Assembly (NCBI GenBank): GCA_017622995.1
Contig: JAGAQA010000003.1
Span: 103,333 to 167,332 of the forward strand
Source of the DNA: Oscillospiraceae bacterium
Lineage (GTDB): Bacteria > Bacillota > Clostridia > Oscillospirales > Oscillospiraceae
Length of the DNA: 64,000 nucleotides
Direction of reading: 5' to 3'
Shown here piece by piece: positions 23,975 to 33,720 of this stretch. How positions within the stretch are numbered: position 1 is the first letter of the stretch; the number at the start of each line of letters is the position of its first letter. The position numbers and the translations under genes were made by a program. A model generated the notes under the pieces. The model had not been told where the DNA came from. It saw only the letters and a program-made list of their open reading frames with translations, and did no database searches.

Positions 23975-25021
23975 ATGCGTAACTACAACTATGAGAAAAT
24001 ATATAATATGCTTCTGACACCGGAAATCGTGCAGCTGCTTGCGCAGATCCATGAGCACAAAGGTGAGCACGCAAAGGTACAGGAGGATGAACTGATCCAT
24101 CTGGTTGAGATTGCCCGGATTCAGAGTACGCAAAGCTCCAACCGCATTGAAGGCATTTATACTTCTGATGAGCGTCTTCAGAAGCTGGTCAAGGACAAAA
24201 CTACACCCCGTAACCGAAACGAGAAAGAAATTGCCGGTTATCGCGATGTGCTGGCGACCATCCACGAAAGCTACGAGTACATCCCTGTGAAGCCCAATAT
24301 GATTTTGCAGCTTCACCGGGATCTATATAAATTCAGTGGTATGAGCATTGGAGGCAATTACAAAACCTCCGATAATGTGATCGAGGAAGAAGATGCCCAG
24401 GGCAACAAGCATGTCCGCTTTCAACCTGTACCGGCATGGGAAACTCCGGAAGCGATGGAGCGGCTGTGTCAGGCTTACAATGACCTTTGTTATAGCGGAC
24501 AATACGATCCACTACTGATGATCCCCGTATTCATTCTGGACTTCCTCTGTATCCATCCTTTCAATGACGGTAATGGTCGTATGAGCCGCCTGCTGACACT
24601 ACTCCTACTGTACCGCGCAGGATACAATGTGGGTAAATACATCAGTATTGAAAAGCTGATTGAGCGCACAAAAGGCGCCTATTACGATGAACTGCAGGAA
24701 AGTTCTGCCCACTGGCACGAAGAGGAGAATGACTACATTCCCTTCGTGACATATCAGCTGGGAGTGATTCTGGCAGCCTACCGGGAATTCTCTGACCGTG
24801 TGAAAATCGTCAGTGAGAACACCCGCAAACCCAACCGTGTCCGTGACATCATCCATGACCACCTCGGCAAGATCACAAAGGCAGAGATCGTGGCTCAGTG
24901 CCCGGACATCAGCCAGACTACCATCCAGCGGGCGCTGAATGACCTAACTAAGAGCGGCGAGATTATCAAAATCGGCGGAGGCCGCTACACTTCTTACACT
25001 TGGAACAGGGAGATTGATTAA
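23975..25021 (+). CDS. Fic family protein heading the type I restriction operon
   Basis: Start at ATG 23975 (MRNYNYEKIYNMLL) with GTGGGGTAATCCT upstream; the in-frame ATG at 23945 overlaps the -10 and has no SD. 348 residues. An inhibitory helix SSNRIEG is at 54-60 and the active-site motif HPFNDGNGRMSR at 194-205. A C-terminal winged helix (KITKAEIVAQCPDISQTTIQ, then ALNDLTKSGEIIKIGGGRYT) probably binds DNA. Fic proteins with a C-terminal wHTH are often found beside type I restriction genes; the function there is not established. Only 1 base separates it from hsdM, so it is part of the operon. Confidence 0.9.
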   Translation: MRNYNYEKIYNMLLTPEIVQLLAQIHEHKGEHAKVQEDELIHLVEIARIQSTQSSNRIEGIYTSDERLQKLVKDKTTPRNRNEKEIAGYRDVLATIHESYEYIPVKPNMILQLHRDLYKFSGMSIGGNYKTSDNVIEEEDAQGNKHVRFQPVPAWETPEAMERLCQAYNDLCYSGQYDPLLMIPVFILDFLCIHPFNDGNGRMSRLLTLLLLYRAGYNVGKYISIEKLIERTKGAYYDELQESSAHWHEEENDYIPFVTYQLGVILAAYREFSDRVKIVSENTRKPNRVRDIIHDHLGKITKAEIVAQCPDISQTTIQRALNDLTKSGEIIKIGGGRYTSYTWNREID

Positions 25022-25022
25022 T

Positions 25023-26525
25023 ATGATTACAGGTGAACTGAAAAACAGAATTGACGGTTTGTGGGATATTTTCGCTGCAGGTGGCTTGGTAAACCCTTTG
25101 GATGTCATTGAGCAGATCACCTATCTGATGTTTATCCACGATCTGGATACGACTGATAATCTTCGTGCCAAGGAGAGTGCCATGCTAGGCCTGCCCTTCA
25201 AGAGCATTTTTGCGGATGAAGTGGAAATCGGCGAGCGGAAGATCGATGGCAGGCAGCTGAAGTGGTCTGTGTTTCATGACTTTGACGCAGGCAGAATGTA
25301 CTCTGTCATGCAGGAGTGGGTATTTCCTTTCATCAAGAATCTGGACAGCGGTAAGGACAGTGCCTATTCCAAGTACATGAGTGATGCCATCTTCAAGTTG
25401 CCCACCCCGCTGCTGCTGAGCAAAGTGGTGGACTGCCTGGATCAGATTTATGACCAGATGGAGAAGGTGAAGGACAGCGATATCCGCGGCGATGTCTACG
25501 AATATCTGCTCTCCAAGATTGCCCAGTCCGGTCTCAACGGTCAGTTCCGTACCCCTCGCCATATCATCAAGATGATGGTGGAACTGATGCAGCCCAAGCC
25601 CGACTTTTCCATCTGCGACCCGGCTTGCGGTACTGCCGGTTTCCTTGTGGCATCGGAAGAATACCTGATGGCCAACCACAAAAAAGAAATCTTCTTCGAC
25701 CGGCGGAAGAAGGATCATTTCCTGAACCACATGTTCTTCGGCTACGATATGGACCGGACAATGCTTCGCATCGGTGCCATGAATATGATGACCCACGGGG
25801 TGGACAGCCCCTTCATTGAGTACCGGGATAGCCTGTCCGACCAGAACCCGGATAAAGAAAAGTTCGATCTGATCCTGGCGAATCCCCCCTTCAAGGGCAG
25901 TCTGGATGCGGATACCGTGTCCGCTGACCTGCTGAAGGTCTGCAAGACCAAGAAGACGGAATTGCTGTTCCTGGCGCTGTTTCTGCGGATGCTGAAAACC
26001 GGCGGCCGCTGCGCCTGCATCGTTCCCGACGGTGTCCTCTTCGGATCGAGTACTGCCCACAAGGCCATCCGCAAGGAACTGGTGGATGGCAACCGGCTGG
26101 AGGCGGTCATCTCCATGCCCAGCGGCGTGTTCAAGCCCTACGCAGGTGTGTCCACCGGTATTCTGGTTTTCACCAAGACCGGCCACGGCGGCACGGACAA
26201 GGTCTGGTTCTATGATATGACCGCCGACGGTTTCTCCTTAGACGATAAGCGCACCGAGATCAAGGACAACGATATTCCCGATATTATCAACCGGTTCCGC
26301 AATCCAGAGGGGGAGGCGGAGCGTCAGCGCACCGAAAAGTCCTTCTTTGTTCCCCGGGAGGAAATCGTGGAAAACGGCTATGACCTGTCCATCAACAAGT
26401 ATAAGAAGACCGAGTATGTGGCGATTGAATATCCTCCCACGAGCCAAATTATGGCCGATATCCGGGAACTGGAAATGCAGATTGGTGAGGAAATGGAAAA
26501 ATTGGAATCCCTGTTGGGACTGTAA
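25023..26525 (+). CDS. hsdM: Type I restriction-modification DNA methyltransferase subunit
   Basis: 500 residues from ATG 25023 (MITGELKNRIDGLW); a TTG at 25014 lies too close to the SD. An N-terminal helical HsdM domain precedes the N6-adenine methylase core, with SAM motif CDPACGTAGFL (198-208) and catalytic NPPF (287-290). TPRH before the SAM motif and YDMDRTMLRIGAMNM are further family marks. It methylates adenine in the recognition sequence as part of the M2S complex. Downstream are the BRO gene, hsdS, two small genes and hsdR. Confidence 0.95.
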   Translation: MITGELKNRIDGLWDIFAAGGLVNPLDVIEQITYLMFIHDLDTTDNLRAKESAMLGLPFKSIFADEVEIGERKIDGRQLKWSVFHDFDAGRMYSVMQEWVFPFIKNLDSGKDSAYSKYMSDAIFKLPTPLLLSKVVDCLDQIYDQMEKVKDSDIRGDVYEYLLSKIAQSGLNGQFRTPRHIIKMMVELMQPKPDFSICDPACGTAGFLVASEEYLMANHKKEIFFDRRKKDHFLNHMFFGYDMDRTMLRIGAMNMMTHGVDSPFIEYRDSLSDQNPDKEKFDLILANPPFKGSLDADTVSADLLKVCKTKKTELLFLALFLRMLKTGGRCACIVPDGVLFGSSTAHKAIRKELVDGNRLEAVISMPSGVFKPYAGVSTGILVFTKTGHGGTDKVWFYDMTADGFSLDDKRTEIKDNDIPDIINRFRNPEGEAERQRTEKSFFVPREEIVENGYDLSINKYKKTEYVAIEYPPTSQIMADIRELEMQIGEEMEKLESLLGL

Positions 26526-26534
26526 GGAGATACT

Positions 26535-27467
26535 ATGGCGATTTTAGAAAATGACAAGTTGCAGAAATTTGAGGACCAGTCCATTCGTACCGCATGGGAT
26601 GAAGAACAGGAAGAATGGTATTTTTCTGTTGTCGATGTAGTCGGTGTACTGACAGACAGTGCAGACTTCGATGCTTCAAGAAAATACTGGAACAAGCTGA
26701 AGCAGCGTCTAGTAGCCGAAGGAAATCAGTTGGTGACAAATTGTCCCCAACTGAAAATGAAGTCGCCTAAAGACGGAAAGCGCTATAAAACTGATGTAGC
26801 CACAACCGAACAGCTTCTTCGGATTATTCAATCCATTCCCTCCAAGAAGGCAGAACCTTTTAAGATGTGGCTGGCACAGGTGGGCCGGGAACGGATCGAA
26901 GAAATCATTGATCCCGAACTGACCATCGAGCGGGCGCTGGCTACATATGCAAAGAAAGGTTATCCTGCGGAATGGATTAACCAGCGCCTGCAAACGATCC
27001 GGGCAAGAAAGGAACTGACCGATGCATGGAACGATCACGGCGTGCAGGAAGGCAAGGAGTATGCCATCCTAACCGACGAGGTGACCAAAGCATGGTCCGG
27101 CATGAACACCCGCCAGTATAAGAACCTGAAGGGCTTAAAAAAGGAAAACCTTCGGGACAACATGAGCACGCTGGAACTCGCGCTGAACATGCTGGCGGAA
27201 GCAACCACTACGGAACTGGTCAAGGTTCAGAATCCTCAGGGTCTTGCTGAGAATAAAACAGTTGCAAAGCAGGGTGGACAGATTGCCGGTACGGCCAGAA
27301 AAAATATTGAAGCACAGACCGGCAGACCCGTCATCACTTCCGGGAATGCGAAATCCCTGATGCTGAACACGGCGGTCGTGGGAATGATTGAGGGTGTTGC
27401 CGTGGGAGATGACTCTGATTCTGACAAAGAGATCAGACAGTTGGAAGAATCGGAGGGGATGCTGTGA
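26535..27467 (+). CDS. BRO-N/DinD-like antirepressor-type protein
   Basis: 310 residues, SD AAGGAGATACT. The N-terminal BRO-like domain at about 10-110 (TAWDEEQEEWYFSVVDVVGV; SRKYWNKLKQRL; TEQLLRIIQSIPSKKAEPF) is followed by the ERIEEIIDPELTIERALATY region typical of DinD-like proteins in Firmicutes. Such proteins lie inside many type I restriction operons, where their function is uncharacterised. DNA-damage-inducible DinD and phage antirepressors are the nearest known roles. It ends in a 1-base overlap with hsdS, implying coupled expression. Confidence 0.8.
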   Translation: MAILENDKLQKFEDQSIRTAWDEEQEEWYFSVVDVVGVLTDSADFDASRKYWNKLKQRLVAEGNQLVTNCPQLKMKSPKDGKRYKTDVATTEQLLRIIQSIPSKKAEPFKMWLAQVGRERIEEIIDPELTIERALATYAKKGYPAEWINQRLQTIRARKELTDAWNDHGVQEGKEYAILTDEVTKAWSGMNTRQYKNLKGLKKENLRDNMSTLELALNMLAEATTTELVKVQNPQGLAENKTVAKQGGQIAGTARKNIEAQTGRPVITSGNAKSLMLNTAVVGMIEGVAVGDDSDSDKEIRQLEESEGML

Positions 27468-28612
27468 TGGCAAGATTGGGTGATGTTGGAAAAGTCATAA
27501 CCGGAAATACACCAAAAACATCAGACATGCAAAACTACGCTTCTAAGGATATCTGCTTTGTTAAACCGAGTGATATTTTTGATGGAACAGTATCATATCT
27601 GGATAATTCGGAATTTTATATTTCTGAATATGCGCGTACAAAGGTAAGAGTATTGCCACCGAAAAGCGTTCTGGTAACTTGTATTGGAATTATTGGTAAG
27701 GTTGCGATTAACAATGTGGAATGTGCATTTAATCAGCAAATCAATGCAATCATTCCAGATAAGAACAAATGTCTAACGGAATATTTGGCATATGCAATCC
27801 AGAATAAGCAGGAAGAAATGCAGGATATTGCTAATGCACCAGTTGTGCCGATACTGAACAAAACGCAGTTTTCGAATATTGATATTAATTTACCGTCTTT
27901 GAATGAACAGACGGAAATTGTTGAGAAACTGAATGCCGTTTCCGAATTGATTGCCCTGCGGAAAGAGCAGCTTGCAAAGCTGGATCAGTTGGTCAAATCC
28001 CGATTTATCGAGATGTTTGGTAAGGAAACCGAGTTTGATAAATGGCCTTGTTGCACTATTGGTGATGTGGCAGATGTATGCGTGGGTGTAGTAATTAAGC
28101 CAACGCAGTATTATACAGATAAAGGCATCCCAGCATTTCGCTCCTTGAATATTGGTGAAATGCGTGTGAAAGACAGTGATTGGGTCTATTTTACAGAAGA
28201 AGGCCACCAAAATAATCAAAAATCTGTTGTTCATAAGAACGATGTTCTTGTAGTTAGGTCTGGTGCTCCAGGAACAGCCTGTGTCGCTACGGAAAAGTAT
28301 GACGGATATAATGCGGTTGATATTATCATCGCTCATCCCGACAATAGCAAAGTCAACTCAATCTTTCTTGCAGCATTTACAAATATGCCACACGGAATGA
28401 ATCAAATCCGTGAGCGAACTGGTGGTGCAGCCCAACAACATTTTAATGTTGGCGGCTATAAGGCGATGCGCCTTATTCTGCCCTCAATAGAGTCGCAAAA
28501 CCAATTTGCCGCCTTCGTCGAACAGACCGACAAATCAAAATTTGACTTGAAGCAGAGCCTTGACAAACTGGAATTGCTGAAAAAATCCCTGATGCAGGAA
28601 TACTTTGGATGA
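27467..28612 (+). CDS. hsdS: Type I restriction-modification specificity subunit
   Basis: 381 residues. Two target-recognition domains (about 1-150 and 190-345) are separated and followed by long helices (KLNAVSELIALRKEQLAKLD; KSKFDLKQSLDKLELLKKSL). Typical marks are RLGDVGKVITGNTP, KSVLVTCIGIIGKVAI, and CTIGDVADVCVG at the start of TRD2. It sets the bipartite DNA target. AT content is higher than in hsdM, which is common for rapidly exchanged hsdS. Start ATG 27467 overlaps the BRO stop; GTG at 27464 is less likely. Confidence 0.95.
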   Translation: MARLGDVGKVITGNTPKTSDMQNYASKDICFVKPSDIFDGTVSYLDNSEFYISEYARTKVRVLPPKSVLVTCIGIIGKVAINNVECAFNQQINAIIPDKNKCLTEYLAYAIQNKQEEMQDIANAPVVPILNKTQFSNIDINLPSLNEQTEIVEKLNAVSELIALRKEQLAKLDQLVKSRFIEMFGKETEFDKWPCCTIGDVADVCVGVVIKPTQYYTDKGIPAFRSLNIGEMRVKDSDWVYFTEEGHQNNQKSVVHKNDVLVVRSGAPGTACVATEKYDGYNAVDIIIAHPDNSKVNSIFLAAFTNMPHGMNQIRERTGGAAQQHFNVGGYKAMRLILPSIESQNQFAAFVEQTDKSKFDLKQSLDKLELLKKSLMQEYFG

Positions 28613-28621
28613 GGAGAAAAA

Positions 28622-28957
28622 ATGGAACAGTATTTACCTTATATTGTCACAATATTATGTTCGTTGATTTCTGGTGTTGCTAGTTACCTAGCATCTCGCA
28701 GACAGACAAAAGCCGATTTGGAAAAGCTCCAAAAGCAGCACGAACTGGATATTGAAAAAGAGCGCGAGATGTTTGCAATGCAGAAAGAACGGATGGAACT
28801 TGAACATAAGCATCAACTGGAACTGAAACAGAAAGAACTTGAGAACCAGCTAGGCGCTAATTTTACGAATACACTTCTTACTGAGGCGATGAAAATGCCA
28901 GAGGTTAGACAACAGTTTGCGCAGGGTGTACGGAACGGCGGAAAGAAACATAGGTGA
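28622..28957 (+). CDS. Small membrane-anchored coiled-coil protein
   Basis: 111 residues, SD GAGGAGAAAA. One N-terminal transmembrane helix (YIVTILCSLISGVASYL, about 6-22) is followed by a long charged coiled coil (ADLEKLQKQHELDIEKEREM; ERMELEHKHQLELKQKELEN) and a basic end. It sits between hsdS and hsdR, 10 bases after hsdS, and its stop is 4 bases from the next start. The family is unknown. It may tether something to the membrane, but that is inference. Confidence 0.7.
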   Translation: MEQYLPYIVTILCSLISGVASYLASRRQTKADLEKLQKQHELDIEKEREMFAMQKERMELEHKHQLELKQKELENQLGANFTNTLLTEAMKMPEVRQQFAQGVRNGGKKHR

Positions 28958-28961
28958 GATA

Positions 28962-29411
28962 ATGTTTTTGAGAGCAGCAAATAAAAGTATTGATGATGCA
29001 GTTCGTACAATAAACCAAATAACCAATAACATGATGTTTGATTCTCTGAGAGAAGAGCTGTTCCAGAGCATTGTATCGGCTGTTCACTTTATTGCTGACT
29101 GTGAAGAGCGGGTTCGAGCAAAGCTTACCCCAGATGATGCGGAAATGCTCAAAGCATTCTTATATGTCAACAATCAACTAAAACATGATGTGAGCTTAGA
29201 ATTGTTCTATTATGATGTTTCAGGAAGCATGTTTCCCATGAGATTCCCTTTCCGGTTTGGAAAACCGGGTGTATATTGGCGTGAATTCATCGATAACGGA
29301 AATCACAGGGCGCGCGGCAAACGAGAGCATTATGAAAAGCATTTGATGAACAAAGATATTGAAGCAACACTACTTCGTGTGCGAGAAATCCTTAATAAGT
29401 ATTCTACATAA
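28962..29411 (+). CDS. Hypothetical protein in the hsd operon (149 aa)
   Basis: Start at ATG 28962 after TAGGTGAGATA. The protein is soluble and mixed: an N-terminal helical half (SIDDAVRTINQITNNMMFDS; RAKLTPDDAEMLKAFLYVNN) and an aromatic central strand region (ELFYYDVSGSMFPMRFPFRF). The segment FLYVNNQLKHD is mildly reminiscent of HEPN-like helices but lacks a clean RxxxxH, so no domain is called. It lies between the coiled-coil gene and hsdR and is probably cotranscribed. Confidence 0.65.
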   Translation: MFLRAANKSIDDAVRTINQITNNMMFDSLREELFQSIVSAVHFIADCEERVRAKLTPDDAEMLKAFLYVNNQLKHDVSLELFYYDVSGSMFPMRFPFRFGKPGVYWREFIDNGNHRARGKREHYEKHLMNKDIEATLLRVREILNKYST

Positions 29412-29430
29412 TATGAATGAGGTGACAAAC

Positions 29431-32400
29431 ATGTCCAACTTCAAATTCCTCCAATCCGATCCATCCTTCGCTCCCTTTATGGAAGTTGCCATGGCGGCAG
29501 AGAAGATTTTACATATTGATCCGGCGGCATGTATCCTCAATTGCCGGCGGGCTATGGAGTTTGCCGTGAAGTGGATGTACTCCGTAGACAAGGAGCTGGA
29601 AATGCCCTATCAGGACAATCTCCAGAGCCTGATGACCCGGGAGGAATTCCGCCAAATTGTTGGTAACGACCTTTGGCAGCGGATGGACTTTATCCGCAAG
29701 AAGGGCAACACCGCTGCCCATAATACCGGAAAGATTACGGAAGCAGCGGCCATGCTGTGCCTTGAAAATCTGCACATTTTTCTGGACTTTGTGGCCTACT
29801 GCTATGCTGAGGAATACACCGAAACCAAGTTTGACCCTGCGTTGATCCCGACAGAGACACCCCCTCAGCTGGCTTCGCCGACAGCTCCCCCAGAGGCGGA
29901 GCCAAGTTTGGCCGCGCTGATGGAAGAGAACAAGAAGCTGAAAGAGCAGCTGACTGCCCGCCGGACCGAGCAGCAGCAGACCTATGTGCCCAAGCCTCTG
30001 GATATCTCCGAATACGAGACCCGGAAGTTCTACATCGATGCCATGCTGGAAGATGCCGGCTGGGTAGAAGGCAAGGACTGGCTGGGCGAGGTGGAGCTGC
30101 CCGGCATGCCCAACAAGAGCGAAGTGGGCTTTGCGGACTATGTGCTCTATGACGATGCCCACAGGCCTTTGGCGGTGATCGAAGCCAAGCGCACCTGTGT
30201 GGATGTGTCGAAAGGCCGTCAGCAGGCAGAGCTTTATGCGGAGATCCTCGCCAAGAAGTATGGTCGCCGCCCGGCCATCTTCCTGACCAACGGCTTTGAG
30301 ACCCACATTCTCGACGGCCAATACCCGGAGCGCAAGTGCGCATGCCTGTACTCCAAGCGGGATTTGGAGAAGATGTTCAACCTGCGCACCATGCGGGTGT
30401 CTCTCAAAAATGTGATGGTAAAGAAGCACATTGCGGGCCGGTACTATCAGGAGGGTGCCATCAAGGCTGTTTGCGATGCCTTTGGCAACAAGAACCGCCG
30501 GAAGGCTCTGCTGGTCATGGCCACCGGCTCCGGCAAAACCAGAACGGTCATCGCCCTGTGCGATGTGCTGCTGCAGCACGGCTGGGTGAAGAACATTCTG
30601 TTTCTGGCCGACCGCAACTCTCTGGTGACTCAGGCAAAGCGCAGCTTCGTCAATTTGCTGCCAGACCTTTCCTGCACAAACCTCTGCGAGGAGAAGGACA
30701 ACTACACGGCCCACTGCGTGTTCTCCACCTATCAGACCATGATGAACTGCATCGACAGTGTGAAGGATGAGCAGGGCAAGCTCTTCACCTGCGGGCATTT
30801 CGATTTGGTGATCTGTGACGAAGCTCACCGGTCCATCTACAACAAGTACCGAGACATCTTCAACTATTTCGATGCGCCGCTGGTTGGTCTGACGGCTACC
30901 CCCAAGGACGAGATCGATAAGAATACTTATGAGGTCTTTGAACTGGAGAATGGCGTGCCTACTTATGGCTATGAGTTGGCGCAGGCAGTCAAGGACGGCT
31001 ATCTGGTGGACTTCATGTCCGTGGAGACCAAACTGAAATTTATCGAGCAGGGCATTGCCTACGATGAACTGAGCGAAGCTGACCGGGAAGCCTACGAAGC
31101 GACCTTCGAGGATGAAAATGGCGAACTGCCGGAGAAGATCGTTTCTTCTGCGCTGAATGAATGGGTCTTCAATGAGGACACCATTCGGCAGGTGCTTCAT
31201 GTGCTGATGACAGAGGGTATCAAAATCGACTACGGTCAGAAGTTGGGCAAAACCATTATCTTCGCCAAGAACCACAACCATGCGGAAAAGATTTACGAGA
31301 TCTTCAACAGGGAATATCCCCATCTGCCCGGCTTTGCCAAGGTGATCGATAACAAGATTGGTTACGCCCAGAGCCTCATCGATGATTTTTCCGACCCCAA
31401 GAAGCTGCCCCAGATCGCCATTTCTGTAGATATGCTGGACACCGGCATTGATGTACCGGAGTGCTTGAACCTGGTCTTCTTCAAAAAGGTCATGAGTAAG
31501 GCAAAGTTCTGGCAGATGATTGGCCGGGGCACCCGTCTGTGTCCGGGTCTCCGGGATGGTGCGGATAAGGACAAGTTCTATATCTTCGATTTCTGCGGAA
31601 ACTTTGAGTTCTTCCGGATGAATAACGGAAAACCCACTGCTCTGCAGATTGCGCTGCAAGGTGCTGTTTTCAGCTTAAAGGCGCAGATTGCATATAAGCT
31701 GCAGGATATTGCTTACCAGACACCGGAGTTGATAGCATTCCGTAAGACCTTGGTGGACGACATGGTTCGCAAGGTGCAGGAACTGAACAAGGAGAACTTT
31801 GCGGTTCGCCAGCACCTAAAGTTTGTAGAACTGTATTCCAACCCGGATAACTATACTGCGCTGACCTATGAGAACACTTTGCAGATGCGGGATGAATTGG
31901 CCCCGCTGATCACGCCCGATGCGGATGATGCCAAGGCAGTACGTTTCGATGCGCTGATGTACGGCATCGAACTAGCCTTTCTCATGGGCAAGAAGTACGC
32001 CAAGGCAAGAACCGACCTCTTTAAGAAAGTCAGCGGTATTGCCTCCGTTGCCAACATTCCGGAGATTATGGTGCAAAGCGAGCTGATTCACAAAATTCTT
32101 CACACGGATTATTTGGAGAATGCGGGCATCAACGAGTTTGAGCATATCCGCGAGAACCTGCGTGATCTCATCAAGTACATTCCCACCGGCAGAATGACCT
32201 ACATCACCAATTTTGCCGACGAGCTGATCTCCATGGATTGGAATGAGTCCGAACTGGAAAATGACGATCTGAAGAACTACAAGATGAAAGCGGAATTCTA
32301 TATTCGCCAGAACCAGGATAACGCGGTGATCGCCAAACTGAAAACCAATCAGCCGCTGACAAGCGCGGATGTGAAAGTGCTCGAAGGTATTCTTTGGAGC

Positions 32401-32733
32401 GAGGTAGGCACGAAGCAGGACTACGAAAATGAGTACGGCAGCAAGCCTTTGGGTGAGTTTGTCCGTGAGATCGTGGGTCTGGATATGAATGCAGCCAAGG
32501 AAGCTTTTGCAGAGTACCTAAATGATGCTTCTCTTGACAGCAATCAGATTTACTTTGTGAATCAGATCGTGGAATACATTGTCCACAATGGGCTGATGAA
32601 GGATCTGTCGGTGCTGCAGGATGCGCCTTTTACGGACAACGGCAGCATCGTGGAAGTGTTCACAGATCTTAGTGTATGGGTTGGCATTAAGAAGATTATC
32701 GACCAAATCAATGCCAATGCCATTGCGGCGTAA
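29431..32733 (+). CDS. hsdR: Type I restriction endonuclease/translocase subunit (EcoEI-like)
   Basis: Start at ATG 29431 (MSNFKFLQSDPSF) after GAGGTGACAAAC, giving 1100 residues. A DUF4145-type N-terminal domain at about 1-135 includes RKKGNTAAHN. A nuclease domain has FADYVLYDD and AVIEAKR (Asp236, Glu251, Lys253). The SF2 motor has Walker A ATGSGKT (364-370) and DEAH (463-466), with LTATP and IGRGTRLCPG further on. A C-terminal EcoEI_R_C-type region completes it. It cleaves unmethylated DNA after ATP-driven translocation in complex with HsdM and HsdS. It is last in the operon. Confidence 0.95.
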   Translation: MSNFKFLQSDPSFAPFMEVAMAAEKILHIDPAACILNCRRAMEFAVKWMYSVDKELEMPYQDNLQSLMTREEFRQIVGNDLWQRMDFIRKKGNTAAHNTGKITEAAAMLCLENLHIFLDFVAYCYAEEYTETKFDPALIPTETPPQLASPTAPPEAEPSLAALMEENKKLKEQLTARRTEQQQTYVPKPLDISEYETRKFYIDAMLEDAGWVEGKDWLGEVELPGMPNKSEVGFADYVLYDDAHRPLAVIEAKRTCVDVSKGRQQAELYAEILAKKYGRRPAIFLTNGFETHILDGQYPERKCACLYSKRDLEKMFNLRTMRVSLKNVMVKKHIAGRYYQEGAIKAVCDAFGNKNRRKALLVMATGSGKTRTVIALCDVLLQHGWVKNILFLADRNSLVTQAKRSFVNLLPDLSCTNLCEEKDNYTAHCVFSTYQTMMNCIDSVKDEQGKLFTCGHFDLVICDEAHRSIYNKYRDIFNYFDAPLVGLTATPKDEIDKNTYEVFELENGVPTYGYELAQAVKDGYLVDFMSVETKLKFIEQGIAYDELSEADREAYEATFEDENGELPEKIVSSALNEWVFNEDTIRQVLHVLMTEGIKIDYGQKLGKTIIFAKNHNHAEKIYEIFNREYPHLPGFAKVIDNKIGYAQSLIDDFSDPKKLPQIAISVDMLDTGIDVPECLNLVFFKKVMSKAKFWQMIGRGTRLCPGLRDGADKDKFYIFDFCGNFEFFRMNNGKPTALQIALQGAVFSLKAQIAYKLQDIAYQTPELIAFRKTLVDDMVRKVQELNKENFAVRQHLKFVELYSNPDNYTALTYENTLQMRDELAPLITPDADDAKAVRFDALMYGIELAFLMGKKYAKARTDLFKKVSGIASVANIPEIMVQSELIHKILHTDYLENAGINEFEHIRENLRDLIKYIPTGRMTYITNFADELISMDWNESELENDDLKNYKMKAEFYIRQNQDNAVIAKLKTNQPLTSADVKVLEGILWSEVGTKQDYENEYGSKPLGEFVREIVGLDMNAAKEAFAEYLNDASLDSNQIYFVNQIVEYIVHNGLMKDLSVLQDAPFTDNGSIVEVFTDLSVWVGIKKIIDQINANAIAA

Positions 32734-32846
32734 AGGCTTTGGATACCCTGCCAGAGAGATTCAGCGTTTTCAACCCGATGCTGTAAAGTCTGAATTGTCC
32801 TTTAGATAGTACCACAACAAACATCTCAATTCCTCATAAGCAATTT

Positions 32847-32879
32847 GGCACCCAGCGGTCAGGCAGACCGCTGGGTGCC
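32847..32879. terminator. Strong hairpin between hsdR and the integrase fragment
   Basis: Perfect 14-bp stem GGCACCCAGCGGTC / GACCGCTGGGTGCC with a five-base loop. No clear T run on either side; it may stop both converging transcripts. Confidence 0.6.
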
Positions 32880-32892
32880 GTGGGTAATTCGT

Positions 32893-33267
32893 CTATTCGT
32901 GCATGATCTCCAGCATCATTCTGGCTCCCAGGCGGAAGCTGTTCTGGAACAGCAGGCATTCTGCCATGTCCTGAAATTCCCGAACACTGTCCAGGTACTG
33001 GATTCCCTGATCCTTTTCGAAGAATGCGTTATCAAACATTTCGATCGCATTCAACCGGACAGGATCCTGAACATGCAGGTAATGTTTGGTCATATCCACA
33101 TCGGCATGGCCAACCAGACTCTGGATTGTAGCGAGATCAACACCCAACGTCTGCATCTGCGATACATAAGTATGACGACAGCTGTGAGGAGTCAAGGCCC
33201 GAACACCTTGAACAGAAGCAATCTCCTCCTTAAATTTCTTTCGAAAGTAAGAGGGATTGCAGGGCAT
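32893..33267 (-). pseudogene. C-terminal fragment of a tyrosine recombinase
   Basis: The 124-residue frame begins abruptly and reads RALTPHSCRHTYVSQMQTLG (Arg-His box), then LVGHADVDMTKHYLHV, the final catalytic segment with Tyr. A stop lies two codons upstream of the apparent ATG, so the N-terminal and core-binding domains are missing. It directly abuts the relaxase remnant. It represents debris from an integrative element. Confidence 0.75.
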
Positions 33268-33634
33268 CCATAATCATATTATCTGGAACTCCACCAATTT
33301 GGATGCCGATAGGAAGTTCAGAAACTTTTGGGGCAGCACAAAAGCGATCCGGCGGCTGAGTGATACCATTTGTATCGAGAATGGATACTCCATTGTGGAG
33401 AATCCCCGCAGGAGAGGACTTGCTTACAACAAATGGCTGGGCGATAAGGGGAAGCCTTGCCACCGGGAGCTTATTTGCTCGGATATTGATCAGGCTCTGG
33501 TACAAAATCCGGAGAGCTTTGAAAAACTTTTGCAGCTCTTGGAGGAGGCTGGATATGAAATCAAACGCGGGAAAGTTCCGTCACTTCACGGAAGAAATCA
33601 GAAGCGCTTGCGGTCAACGAACCAGGTAGCATAA
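33257..33634 (+). pseudogene. Fragment of a mobilisation relaxase (MobA-like)
   Basis: The frame reads HNHIIWNSTNLDADRKFRNF, WGSTKAIRRLSDTICIENGY and GLAYNKWLGDKGKPCHRELI, then LLQLLEEAGYEIKRGK. This is the conserved body of Clostridia Mob relaxases beginning at the His-rich motif. The N-terminal catalytic Tyr part is missing, and the 3' end loses the frame after KRGKVPSLHG. Its left end coincides with the truncated integrase, as if a deletion joined both. It marks a former mobilisable element. Confidence 0.75.
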
Positions 33635-33720
33635 TCTGTATCAGGACGCAAGCAGTCTCCGATGTTGCCACTTTGGATTTCCTTGTACCCGGAAACACGT
33701 CCATTCCATGCTGCAATTAT

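Noticed and set aside
29509-31659. 716-aa minus-strand open frame opposite hsdR
   Set aside because: It mirrors a GC-biased coding strand; hsdR motifs are unambiguous on the plus strand.
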